Positions 9,621-17,578 of a stretch of DNA of 22,074 bases are shown here, one piece after another; the stretch's first letter is position 1; each line of letters begins with the position of its first letter. The DNA lies in NCBI GenBank assembly GCA_900893395.1, contig CAAHFI011622029.1, positions 1 through 22,074 on the forward strand, read 5' to 3'. Below the pieces are notes generated by a model that was not told the DNA's origin, did not search any database, and was given only the letters and a program-made list of their open reading frames with translations. The translations under genes were made by a program, and so were the position numbers. The stretch is from Euglena gracilis. Its lineage: Eukaryota > Euglenozoa > Euglenophyceae > Euglenales > Euglenaceae.

Positions 9621-9917
9621 GTGGAAACCCAACCCCCCGTAAAGGACGGTGTGCAGAATTTTCAGAGAATTTTGGGAAAGAAACTTGCCCAGGCATGGGA
9701 CATGGCCGACGATTTTGTCGGTGAGGCTCCCGTAGGTACCCCCAAGGAATTTTGGGTCGAGGAACAATTTTTGGAATGGCAAGGAGGTGAGAATTTCACA
9801 GATTTGGATTTGCTTTTTGAAAAGCAAAAGGTGGACAGATTTTCCAAGCGCATTTTTTCTCTAAGAGGTGGAATTTTGGGCCAAGATTTGAGAGATGGCC
9901 CGGAGGGCACGGGTTGA
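9621..9917 (+). CDS. 98-codon open frame, unknown
   Basis: The frame encodes an ordinary-looking acidic protein end with words such as KLAQAWDMADDFVGEAP, FWVEEQFLEWQGGENF and DLLFEKQKVDRFSKRI, and it closes at a TGA followed by a C-run. The amino-acid balance is better than in neighbouring frames, which makes real coding somewhat more likely, but I recognise no family. It would be the last coding stretch before the 10.1-10.7 kb repeat-rich DNA of the candidate element. Confidence 0.3.
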   Translation: METQPPVKDGVQNFQRILGKKLAQAWDMADDFVGEAPVGTPKEFWVEEQFLEWQGGENFTDLDLLFEKQKVDRFSKRIFSLRGGILGQDLRDGPEGTG

Positions 9918-10109
9918 TGTGACCCCCCCCACAAAAACGGCCGTAAGTCACATTCCCGTTAGGTTGTGTGAAAAGTGATGAATTGTCATTGCGGGGAACC
10001 AATCCCGCGGTTTGCGGGGTTGTTTTCGTTGATTCTGATTTTTGGTGTTTGGTCGCGACAAGCAACAGATCACGAAATTCAACAATCCCCCCAACAAAAA
10101 AGCGCGCAC

Positions 10110-10212
10110 ACTAAAAAAAGAGGGTAATTTGCTCCTTAAAAGAGGGACTAAGCAAAAAACCCAACAAAAAAGGGATCCAACCAACAAAAAAAGGGAGTTT
10201 GCTCCTTGAGAA
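10110..10212 (+). repeat. short direct repeat with CAACAAAAAA words
   Basis: The block ending TTTGCTCCTT is preceded both times by an A-run and GGG-type bases, near 10115-10139 and 10187-10208. Between them the words CCAACAAAAAA recur at least twice. The sequence looks slippage-derived. No gene is recognised in 9918-10275. Confidence 0.5.
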
Positions 10213-10275
10213 AGAACCCTATGGAAAGCTCTAACAAACCCCCTGAAGCCTAACAACAGATTTCTTGAATGACGG

Positions 10276-10749
10276 TTGGTCAAAAAAGTGGTTCGCAAGG
10301 GTTGGAAACGCGAAACCAAATTGCTCTGCAACCGACCCGCCTTGGGTGCCGCAAAGTGTCATTCTAAGCATGAGTGTCGTGTGGTGTGTGGGGACAAAAA
10401 AGCATACCATATTGTGATTGTGAACACACGACACACATACGCGGCGCGGTGGAGCGCGCTGACCGGTTGTTCGATGCTTTGCACCGTGAGCCGACCGTTG
10501 CCAACACTTTGCGTTGCACCGTTGCACCATCTCCCGGGGTGCGGTGGGCCCGTTGGGCTGCCCCCCCCGCCGTTACTTTCACCGGGGTGCCTTTTGGGCT
10601 GCCCCCCCCTCGTTATTCTTACCAACCGCACACATACCACTTTTTTTCGCAAACCAAATTATTTCTTTTGTGCGGACCCCTTCTTTTTTACTTACGTTTT
10701 TTCAAAATCTCCCGAGATTTTTCTAAGTGGGAGTGTAAAGGGGTCCTAA
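10276..10749 (+). CDS. 157-codon open frame ending in repeat copy B, unknown
   Basis: The first ~60 residues look protein-like and are basic and Cys/His-containing (CNRPALGAAKCHSKHEC, then DKKAYHIVIVNTRHTYAARW). The second half is Pro/Leu/Cys-rich and spans a 48-base tandem duplication, so it is less convincing. The frame ends a few codons inside repeat copy B with VKGS-stop, the same ending that a frame shows at copy A. No domain is recognised. The Cys/His spacing is not a standard finger. Confidence 0.25.
   Translation: MVKKVVRKGWKRETKLLCNRPALGAAKCHSKHECRVVCGDKKAYHIVIVNTRHTYAARWSALTGCSMLCTVSRPLPTLCVAPLHHLPGCGGPVGLPPPPLLSPGCLLGCPPLVILTNRTHTTFFRKPNYFFCADPFFFTYVFSKSPEIFLSGSVKGS
10534..10625 (+). 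repeat. 48-bp imperfect tandem duplication
   Basis: CCGGGGTGC begins at 10534 and again at 10582. Each copy continues with a GGGCTG word, an eight-C run and a CGTTA word. The copies differ by a few bases. Confidence 0.65.
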
Positions 10750-11236
10750 CCCAAAAAAATTGCCAAAATTTTCCTGAGTGGGCCGAAAATCACTGAAATT
10801 CCATTTTTTGGTTTTCAGTCGAATTTAACCTAGAGAAAAGATTATTATGGTTCGGCTTGAAAGCCTGAACTCAAATTTTTGACCTTGCTGGGCCGATCCT
10901 TTGAAATTTTCAAGACCGGCCACCAATTTTCCACAGTAGGATTTGTCATTTTCCCTAATTAAGAAAGTCCTAAGAAAGTCCCCACTCGAACCCACAATTT
11001 CAAACTCAATCTCACACAACAGGGTTCTTTGTCCACCAATGCACTGTGACAACTACAAAAAAAACAATTGATTGTGCATGCAAGAAGCAGGAATTTGAAA
11101 AAAAATGAATGTCAAGGTTCACGGGAAAAAGCCCAAGAACAAAAAGAAAAAATTGAAGATTTTGGCTTCGAAGCCCGGCGCCGCCTCAACAGCCGAGGCC
11201 GAAGGATCCGCAGAACTACGAACCAAGAAAGGGTTT
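10735..11236 (+). repeat. ~500 bp direct repeat, copy B
   Basis: This is the partner of 5127-5620, in the same orientation. It begins TGTAAAGGGGTCC, so the TG start of an LTR is possible here, whereas copy A has CG at that place. A perfect 12 bp palindrome GGCTTCGAAGCC lies at 11164-11175. The hairpin at 10854-10865 pairs as well as its counterpart in copy A despite sequence change in both arms. Confidence 0.8.
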
Positions 11237-11874
11237 CCAATACGGCCTTGGGGACCAGGGCCATGGGGCCAACAATCCAAAACAGAACAATATGCTCAAG
11301 CGGGGCCAATGCAACCAAAACCGCACAGGCCATGACGGCACAACGGGCAATGAAGGCATCTACATCTACAAAAGTCGCTGGAACAAAAACAAGAGAAGTT
11401 TCAAACACAGACCCCCATTATTTCACATTCACACCCCTCCCAGGCGTCAAGGTGGGGCCCAAGAACACCCCAAGATTTCCAGCCCCAAATCCTTTCAAGG
11501 GTAAAGGAGTGGCCCCCGGCCCGTCGGCTCGACATCAAAAAGGACCGTTGGGCCGGAATTATCACCAAGGCCACTATGGCCAGTACCATTCTTATCAAGG
11601 ACCCTTGGCCCATCTTCAAGCTAAAGGCCAACAATTTCAAGGCCATCAATTGCAGGAAGGGGGGAACACCCAGAAGAACTGTCCCCAGCAGGTGATTTCA
11701 ACGCACACACCAGCGGCAGGCCAAGGAGGAACGCCCCCAGAGGGTGGAGGACAAGGGGGCAACCCCCCCCTCAAAATTCTTCTGCAATGCCCTTGGACGG
11801 GGCAAGTCAAGCAAGGGGGAGACCCAAACGGTCCCCATTTAAAACAGCAAAGTGGAGGACCAGAGAGCCTTTGA
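11068..11874 (+). CDS. 268-codon Gly/Gln/His/Pro-rich open frame, unknown
   Basis: This is the longest + strand frame in the window. The part beyond repeat copy B (from about codon 60) is low-complexity and disordered-looking, with words such as RNYHQGHYGQYHSYQGP, LQAKGQQFQGHQLQEGG and a GGQGGNPP end. A second + strand frame at 11105-11335 holds the conserved Lys-rich start (MNVKVHGKKPKNKKKK), so which ATG is used is uncertain. Gly/Gln/His-rich disordered chains occur in RNA-binding, structural and Gag-like proteins, and nothing here decides between them. If it belongs to the same fossil family as copy A, it is a relic. Confidence 0.4.
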   Translation: MIVHARSRNLKKNECQGSREKAQEQKEKIEDFGFEARRRLNSRGRRIRRTTNQERVSNTALGTRAMGPTIQNRTICSSGANATKTAQAMTAQRAMKASTSTKVAGTKTREVSNTDPHYFTFTPLPGVKVGPKNTPRFPAPNPFKGKGVAPGPSARHQKGPLGRNYHQGHYGQYHSYQGPLAHLQAKGQQFQGHQLQEGGNTQKNCPQQVISTHTPAAGQGGTPPEGGGQGGNPPLKILLQCPWTGQVKQGGDPNGPHLKQQSGGPESL

Positions 11875-12347
11875 GCAGAGTGTGCAGGACACCCCCCAAA
11901 ATGGTCAATCCCCAGGGGCACCAAGGGTTCAATGTCGAACACCCCCAACCCAGCCCCCAGAATAGGGACGGGACATAAATTCCACGGAGTAAACATGGGG
12001 AGAATTTCCCCTAACCCTAACCCTTTCCCTAACCCTAACCCCAATCCCGAACCCTACCCTGACCCTATTCCGAAAAATAGCCCCGTAATGAACCCCGCCA
12101 GCGGAAAAAGTTTCTGGCAGTAGGTTGGTTTCTCCAGGGAAAACAAGGAAGGGGGGGGTCCCACTAGTTTCACCTGGGCGGCCGAAGTCCCTGATGTTTT
12201 AAGGTATGGCCCTAGGGCTGGACTTATTGGAATATGAAAAATAGGCATCCTTCAGGTCGATTTTTGCTGACTGACCAGTGTCCTTTTTCCAAAATGGAAA
12301 AATGTGCTGGGAATGATCCAGCTTTGAAAGCAGGGGGGGAATGCTCT
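11875..12347. other. no gene; contains a telomere-like tract
   Basis: Apart from the CCCTAA tract at 12008-12069 I see no feature. Short frames are open on both strands and none has a recognisable domain. Confidence 0.4.
12008..12069 (+). repeat. degenerate interstitial CCCTAA tract
   Basis: Repeated CCCTAA words with variants (CCCTTT, CCCCAAT, CCCGAA, CCCTGA) run for about 60 bases and end in CCCTATTCC. The repeat is of the TTAGGG telomere type shared by many animals, fungi and some protists. It is open in one frame as Pro-Asn repeats, which is a side effect of the six-base unit. Confidence 0.75.
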
Positions 12348-12535
12348 GCGCATTTTTCCGCATTTTTGCGCAATTTTTTGCGCATTTTTGTCAATTTTTT
12401 CAAAAATGCGCATTTTTTGCGCATTTTTTTTGCACATTTCCCGTCCATTTTTTGCGCATTTTCCATTTTTTTGCGCAATCTTTGCGCATTTTTTGCCCAA
12501 TTTTTGCAACATTTTGCCATTTTTGCACATTTTCC
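12348..12535. repeat. T-run/GCGCA minisatellite, array 1
   Basis: The word TTTTTGCGCA recurs about every 10-14 bases with T-runs of varied length and variants TTTTTGCACA, TTTTTGCCCA and TTTTTGTCA. Frames across it on either strand are repeats of Phe/Ala/His or of Lys/Cys/Ala and are not taken as genes. The 12536-12909 stretch between the two arrays holds no recognisable gene. Confidence 0.8.
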
Positions 12536-12909
12536 ACCCAAATCACATGCTCGCGAATTTTGCCCACCTTCAACTGACCCAACGAACCCATTTTCGCATT
12601 TTTTCCACCCAAGGGACCCGCCTCAAGAGAAAACCCCTGGGTGATGAGGTGTGGGTACTCATCTCCAATGAAGAATGAGGACACTATGGGTTTTCAGACA
12701 GTCCCCACATTGACACGCAACCAAGGCGGGAATCCCACACCCTGGTCACAAGTAAGGGGCACCATGGCTGACATTGTTGGTTATGGTGAGCGGAGAGTCA
12801 CGCCTTGGTCATGCCTTCATTTCAGCTCTTTTTGGTGATTTTGGTTTAATTTTGGTTTACTGTTGGAAATTTTTCTAAGTCCTTTTTCCCTTAGGAATGC
12901 CACAAACTC

Positions 12910-12960
12910 GGCGCATTTTTTTGCGCATTTTTTTTGCGCATTTTTGCGCATTTTTTTTCC
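12910..12960. repeat. T-run/GCGCA minisatellite, array 2
   Basis: Four GCGCATTTTT-type units in about 50 bases match array 1. They lie directly after an acceptor-like TTTTTCCCTTAG near 12894. Confidence 0.8.
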
Positions 12961-13576
12961 GAGGGCCGTCCAGCGCATCCCCCCCCCCTGTTGAAAGGTT
13001 TTACTTGAAATTGCAGATTTATTTCTCTGCAGTCGCTGATCATTCCCCATTTGGTCGTTCCCCCTTTCTGGTTTTGAAATTGAAAACCATGGGATCAAAC
13101 GCTGGGCTTCTGAATCCCAAACTCGTTTCACTGACCCAGTTTTTTTCGTAATCCAGCAGAATTTTTTTCTGCCTGGCTCAGGTCCAGGTTGGCTCTGGGT
13201 TTTGGGTGGGCGGGGACAATTTTGGGGGCTTTACCGAGGGGGGTTGAATTCCATTTTTTTTTTTACCAATTGACATGTTGCTGCGGGGGCATTCCCCCCC
13301 ACCATTTTCAGACTTTTTTGAAGTCTCTGGTGTAGGGGTGGTGGCCGGATTTCGGCCAAATTTGGGACGAATTTCAGAAACAATTTTTTATATGAAGTTC
13401 GACCTGATTTCGGCCTAACTTTTTTTCCTCAATTGTAACCCTAACCCTATTCCAGATTTTCCCCTAACCCTAATCCCAGAATTAACAAAAGTCGTGCAAA
13501 TTGGGGCGCAAAATCAAAAAATTTGGAGTTGGTGAAAGAAGTGGGACACCCACCCCCAGGTTCTGAGTTAGTCTTG
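12961..13576. other. no gene recognised
   Basis: T-run- and G-run-rich sequence with short frames only. Two CCCTAA clusters lie at 13436-13450 and 13461-13477. Confidence 0.45.
13436..13477 (+). repeat. second interstitial CCCTAA cluster
   Basis: TAACCCTAACCCTAT and CCCCTAACCCTAATCCC are separated by ten bases. The first block leaves the repeat with CCCTATTCC, the same exit word as the tract at 12008-12069. Confidence 0.7.
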
Positions 13577-13632
13577 CCATACATATCTTTTTACACATAT
13601 ATACATATATATGTTATATATATGTATATATG

Positions 13633-13666
<34 letters not shown>

Positions 13667-13750
13667 GGTGTGTGTGTATATATATTATACACATACATAC
13701 ATGCACATACGTATATATGGTGCATACACATATGTATATATGGTGCATTA
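13577..13750. repeat. (TA)n / (TG)n compound microsatellite
   Basis: Alternating TATATG/TATACA blocks surround a TG run of about 22 bases near 13644-13675. Two TATATATGGTGCAT words follow at about 13712 and 13735. Frames through it are artefacts of the repeat. Confidence 0.95.
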
Positions 13751-13945
13751 CAATGAGGCATTAGGAAACAAACAATCCACACTTCAAGTTTCGACCATGA
13801 AAGAGTTTTTCTGCCCAAAGTTTCCGACAGCTTTGCACCTGAGGTGAGGGGGGGGGGGCGGCAAAAAAAAAGAAGCAAAATGACAACACACACAAAAAAG
13901 GCAGGTGTGTGAGAAGGAGGGCTGCGCGCACGAGCAGAGGGAAGG

Positions 13946-14131
13946 ATGGGAGCCAATGCGGGATGGGGAGGAAAGCCGGCAAGGGTCAGACTGGCTGAGT
14001 TGGTTGCCCAAGGGGACAGATGGGTGCGCCAGACGCTGAACCACCCTTGTGGCGCCCTTGAGCACGCATTGCCTGTTGCACAGACGTCCCCCAGCCCCGG
14101 CAACCTTCGGATGGTGGACCACCAACTCTGA
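13946..14131 (+). CDS. possible exon or short gene, weak
   Basis: This is a GC-rich island in AT-rich surroundings. The 61-codon frame has ordinary composition (RVRLAELVAQGDRWVRQTL, then HPCGALEHALPVAQ) and ends in TGA. The opposite strand is also open here, so the strand is uncertain. No domain, acceptor or start context confirms it. Confidence 0.22.
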   Translation: MGANAGWGGKPARVRLAELVAQGDRWVRQTLNHPCGALEHALPVAQTSPSPGNLRMVDHQL

Positions 14132-14929
14132 GGGCTTAACCGGGAAAAAAAAGGCTTGACTGAAGGAAAAAAACTCTTTCTGGAAAATTCCGACTCATTC
14201 ATTTTTACTCACATACAGAAATGAACAATCATTCCGTCTGTCACGTTTGTGTTCTTCAGATGAATTTATCGGTCATTCTTCTTCATCAAAAACTTGCCGC
14301 TCATCATTAGAATTCATGTGTTTTGAAAGCGTCGGAACGGGGGAGGAATTTGGGAAACCGAAATGAGGTTTCCAAAAGGTTTCCTGATATTTATGTAACT
14401 AGGGACGGTGCTGTGTCCACTTCCGGAGGTCGGACATCCTGATTCAAACATCAGATAAGGAAAGAGCTGATGGGTGTCCCACATTACATTGCAGGGGGAG
14501 AGAATGCTGCAAGGTACCTCAAAAAAAAAACGGAATGTAAAAAATGCAAAACAGTGCCAAAAAAAGATGCAAAAAGACTTGCATAGGTGTTCGTTTTGGA
14601 AATCCACGTTTCTGCTGGAGCCTATGGTATTCTTGCCTCTGCCGGTAAAATTTAAGCATCCAACGCCTTTTATATGGAACACAGCGTGTACATGAACAAT
14701 CATTCACACTTTTTCAACAATAATAGACAGAAGCATGAAGCAACAGAGTGCCTTGCACAAAAACCTGAAATTGAAAATCAAAAGCAAGCATGTGCAAACT
14801 CGCATGGTGTCGATTGTTCCGTTGCATACACTTGTTCACTTAAAACACAAAAATTGGTCCCAGAACCTGCAACTTCAGGATGTTTGCGGATTCTGATAAT
14901 TTACCTGTGGAATCACCTTTAAAAAAAAA
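14132..14929. other. no gene recognised
   Basis: AT-rich DNA with A-runs and short frames on both strands. A possible 5' border of satellite-like sequence lies near 14690-14715, where CACTTTTTCAA resembles the CACTTTTCAA word that marks the array units at 19.77 kb onward. Confidence 0.4.
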
Positions 14930-15085
14930 CAAAATTTGGGAGAACACAAAACGAAGAAAAAAATGCAATAAATGTACATTCTCCCAAAATATTCAATGCT
15001 CGAAAAATTGCAAATTGCGCAAAAGTTGCAAAACTCAAGAATTGAATTTATGCAAAAAAAAGCAAAATTACTGCAAACATGGCAA
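14930..15085 (+). repeat. diverged relative of the 19.8-22 kb satellite
   Basis: The order of words (an A-run, AAAAAAATGCAA, AATGTA, TTCAATG/TTCATTG, TTATGCAAAAAAAA) follows that of the satellite unit at about 19925-20020. Substitutions are frequent, so this would be an old copy. The match is judged by eye. Confidence 0.4.
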
Positions 15086-15202
15086 CCAGCAGATATCCCT
15101 CCCGGGTTTGGTAACAATCACTTGTTCTTTTGGAAATAGAATTAGCCAGAGGCTGACTATGCTGGCTGTGGGAAAGGGCTTGTGAAACAAAGAATCGGCA
15201 GG

Positions 15203-15241
15203 TGGAGAATCAGCGGCTGCGCCATATGTCCAAGCACCTGT
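15203..15241 (+). CDS. possible short exon
   Basis: After CGGCAG comes a run of codons with strong coding character that encodes VENQRLRHMSKHL, a coiled-coil-like word. GTGTTT could act as a donor just after. The piece is only 13 codons, so the call rests on codon choice and one acceptor-like AG. No other feature is seen in 15086-15575. Confidence 0.25.
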
Positions 15242-15575
15242 GTTTATCCAAAACCCCAAACCCATTCACACCCAGTCATATTCCAGTCATCCCACAAAAA
15301 CCGCAGTCGTCTCAAGGAAAGATCAGGCGAACGAATGAGAGGGTGACCATTTTCAGACTTGCAACTCAGCTGATGCAGCTTCAATGATATCAGTAAACCC
15401 TCGTTTTGGTCCAGAGCCCAGTCAGGAAAGTGAGAACAACCTGCCTATGGCACATTGGGCATGGCTAAGAAGGCAGGGGCAAATTTGTGTCTCAGTCACG
15501 CCCAGTCACGGAACCCCACCTACCCAGTAATGCCAAGTCACAACCAGTCATTTCACAGCTGCTTGTTCACGTCAG

Positions 15576-15660
15576 GCGGGTGTGCACGGAATTACACATT
15601 TCGGTCTCAGGCCGACGATAACGTGCCATGCGACCGTACGACGGACTGGCAGAAGAATGT
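15576..15660 (+). CDS. possible Cys-containing exon, weak
   Basis: Following the acceptor-like GCTTGTTCACGTCAG, the frame reads GCARNYTFRSQADDN and PCDRTTDWQKN. Two Cys residues and an N-x-T site would suit a secreted or extracellular domain. No clear donor follows, and the reverse strand is also open. Confidence 0.25.
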
Positions 15661-15781
15661 GGTCAGGCTTCCTTTTATAATAATAAAAATTACATGGAAG
15701 CCTTGGGCAAGGGGAATTTGATTGAATAACATAACAATTCAATTGTTGCATACCCCCCCCCCCTGGGCAATGTCGCGCGAC

Positions 15782-15892
15782 AAATCGGGCAGCACGGAGG
15801 GGGGTGACAATTTCCCGGGGTGACAATTTGGCCGCACAGAGGGGGGTGACAATTGCCCGGGGGTCAATTACCCGGGGGCGTCAATTGCCACC
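15782..15892 (+). repeat. GACAATTGCCC minisatellite, copy 1
   Basis: Repeats of GGGGTGACAATTTCCC and GGGCGTCAATTGCC-type words surround a GCACAGAGGGGG spacer. Many units contain a palindromic CAATTG core or a CCCGGG. A C-run lies just upstream at 15753-15763. The block is duplicated at 16087-16223. Confidence 0.85.
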
Positions 15893-16086
15893 CATGTAAG
15901 CCACATTAAAACAAATGACCAAAACACCATCTGAAACACAAATGAATGGCAAAAACGCAGCTATGGTCGTGATATTGTGCAGAGCATTTGGTATGTGAAA
16001 GTTCTCAGCACGTTGTAGCAAAATAGAAGATCAATCGAGCCATGTCGGCGAAAAGAAAGTTCACAGACATCTTTTGTGGGGGGTGA
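15893..16086. other. spacer between minisatellite copies
   Basis: Unique-looking AT-rich sequence without a recognisable gene. Confidence 0.4.
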
Positions 16087-16223
16087 CAAATTGGGCAGCA
16101 CAGAGGGGGTGACAATTTCCGGGGTGACAAATTGGCCAGCACAGCCAGGGGTGACAATTGCCCGGGGGCGTCAATTTCCCGGGGGGCCAATTGCCCGGGG
16201 GCGTCAATTGCCCGGGGGGGGGC
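16087..16223 (+). repeat. GACAATTGCCC minisatellite, copy 2
   Basis: This block repeats copy 1 from the GGGCAGCACAGAGGGGG word onward, 305 bases further along. It adds one or two extra CCAATTGCCCGGGGGCGT units at its right end before a nine-G run. G-runs of four or more recur about every 15 bases. Confidence 0.85.
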
Positions 16224-16987
16224 GGTAACATAAATATTCAATACCATGTCATTAAACAGCATAATAATAAGGGGGTATCATTTGGGAGGGGGGTTTGCCC
16301 GGTCGGTGGCCCTGGTAATTCCGACCTCCTGCTGAAATGTCCTCCTCTGTTTGCGAACCAAGGGCTTACGACACCGGCCAGCAAAAACAACTGAATGGAG
16401 GTGCCGTAAATACCCAAACCTCGTTCACCTAAAGATCCGGCCCCAGAAGTGGCGTATTTGTGGTCTGTTTTCACACACTGAAACAATTGCTCCTTTGTGC
16501 AACAATGTCAAGCATGTATATGAGGTGTTTGACAGAAAGAGTTGCGAAGGTTTTTTTTCTTGTCAGGTTGTAAAACATCGAAATCTCACTCTTCTGGCGG
16601 CTTGACGGCTGTGGGGAAAATGTGCCTTAAAATGCCTCTCAGGGGAAAGTGCAGAAGGCACCCAGTCATGACACCATTTCCGCAAGGAAAAGATCACTTC
16701 ACAGAAAGATTTCAGTAAAGGTATATCAACTTAATCACTTCCGGAATGAAAGAAAAAAAATTTGCTTGCAGATTGTATAGACAATTCTAAATTTCAATCA
16801 TTTGCGCAGTTACGCAAATGATGTTCAAAGCAAGGCAAAGATTTTTTTTTCACATTGGTTCTGGAGTGCTGGAAGGCAATTGCTTAATGTGCTCCACCTC
16901 AGTGAAAACAACGCTTCCTGCTTCTCTTTCAAAACCACTGCCGACTGTGCTTTGGCCTAAATGCATGTCCTTTCATATCTCCTGCAG
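16224..16987 (+). other. probably intergenic or intron sequence
   Basis: No domain is recognised. A possible coding patch at 16415-16550 (words such as RPQKWRICGLFSHTE and HVYEVFDRKSCEG) ends in a T-tract with TTGTCAG. It could be an exon, but it lacks a clear acceptor. The last 20 bases form a good acceptor for the exon at 16988. Confidence 0.3.
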
Positions 16988-17072
16988 GGTCCGTACACTG
17001 TTAAAGTGCAAAATACTGCGCTCGCTGTTTCAATGTCAGATTGCAACGTATCCTTCTTTATCAACGAGAAAG
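16988..17072 (+). CDS. host exon, 85 bases, protein unknown
   Basis: This is the best-delimited exon in the window. A pyrimidine-rich stretch ending CATATCTCCTGCAG precedes it, and AAAG|GTGAGT follows, close to the ideal donor. The 28 complete codons are open and read GPYTVKVQNT, then VSMSDCNVSFFINEK, an alternating pattern of hydrophobic and polar residues suggesting beta strands. One extra base is left for the next exon. A downstream acceptor-like tract (TTTCTCTGTCTGCCAG, ending at about 17136) would lead straight to a stop in that phase, so this may be near the 3' end of the gene. I do not recognise the domain. Confidence 0.6.
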
Positions 17073-17385
17073 GTGAGTCACAAACTTCCATCCTGAAAAC
17101 CCCTGAGAAAAAGTCCTTCCTTTCTCTGTCTGCCAGAGTAGAGTTGCAGTGTCATGGGGAAAAGTGAAGGACAAAAATACAGACAAAAATACAAAAAAAA
17201 TGCAAAACCAAAACCAAACCAAAAACTGAAAGCGAATTTCTTTCGGAGGCAGGCCAAAAAAAAAACAGGATTAGCTAGCCGCTTCACCAACCTCCCCAAA
17301 GGCCTGGAAGGTATCAGTCTTCCGCGGTGTAAAAAAAGCCTGCCGGAGAAAGCAATCTTCTCCCATACAACGACTTGGGGGTCAG
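17073..17385. other. inter-exon or intergenic stretch between convergent candidates
   Basis: Contains the possible acceptor ending near 17136 and an A-rich stretch at 17165-17270 (AAAAATACA and AACCAAACC words). No domain is recognised on either strand. Confidence 0.35.
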
Positions 17386-17578
17386 TTAGTTGTTGCCCGT
17401 CCAGCAGAGCACGAAGACCTTGAAGTTGATGCGGCTGCGCTTGGTCATTCGTACCGCAGGCGCTCTGCAAACCGGAAATACGCCTCCGCCTCCGCTGCAT
17501 TGCGCTCCACCTTCGATGCCTTCTCAAACACATGCTCCAGCTCTGCCTCATCTCTCGAAGGGCGGCGTTTGCGAAGCG
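17386..17578 (-). CDS. host exon, probably 3'-terminal, coiled-coil-like, protein unknown
   Basis: On the - strand the GC-rich codons (CTG, GAG, AAG, CGC, GTC favoured) read HVFEKAS, then KVERNAAEAEAYFRFAERL, a charged helical stretch. Next, with a shift of one base, comes RINFKVFVLCWTGNN and a TAA at 17388-17386. An acceptor-like CACACAGAAAGCAG precedes the exon. The one-base discontinuity lies near 17425. It could be a real frameshift, an overlooked splice, or the same indel noise seen in the satellite array. If the first frame is correct, the protein ends about 20 codons earlier. No family is recognised. Confidence 0.5.

Larger units (their letters stand above)
5127..11236 (+). mobile_element. 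repeat-bounded segment, candidate LTR-type fossil of unknown family
   Basis: Two ~500 bp direct repeats lie 5608 bases apart and enclose a zinc-knuckle-like motif (8326-8367), a Lys-rich frame at the left inner edge and several open frames of unknown kind. Direct terminal repeats, a basic start and a zinc knuckle fit an LTR retrotransposon. Against this, I see no reverse transcriptase, protease or integrase motif between them, no clear primer-binding site or polypurine tract, and no clear target-site duplication. Two independent copies of a dispersed repeat would look the same. If it is an element it is old and broken in many places. Confidence 0.3.

Noticed and set aside
5127-11236. Reverse transcriptase expected in an LTR element
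   Set aside because: I looked for YxDD-like and neighbouring polymerase motifs on the + strand and found none, so the segment is not called a retrotransposon outright.
12224-12541. Lys/Cys/Ala-rich - strand frames of about 100 codons
   Set aside because: They are the translation of the T-run/GCGCA array and stay open because the unit lacks stop codons.
13591-14202. 203-codon - strand open frame
   Set aside because: About a quarter is translated microsatellite (alternating Tyr/Ile/His/Thr), and the rest crosses A- and G-runs without a domain.
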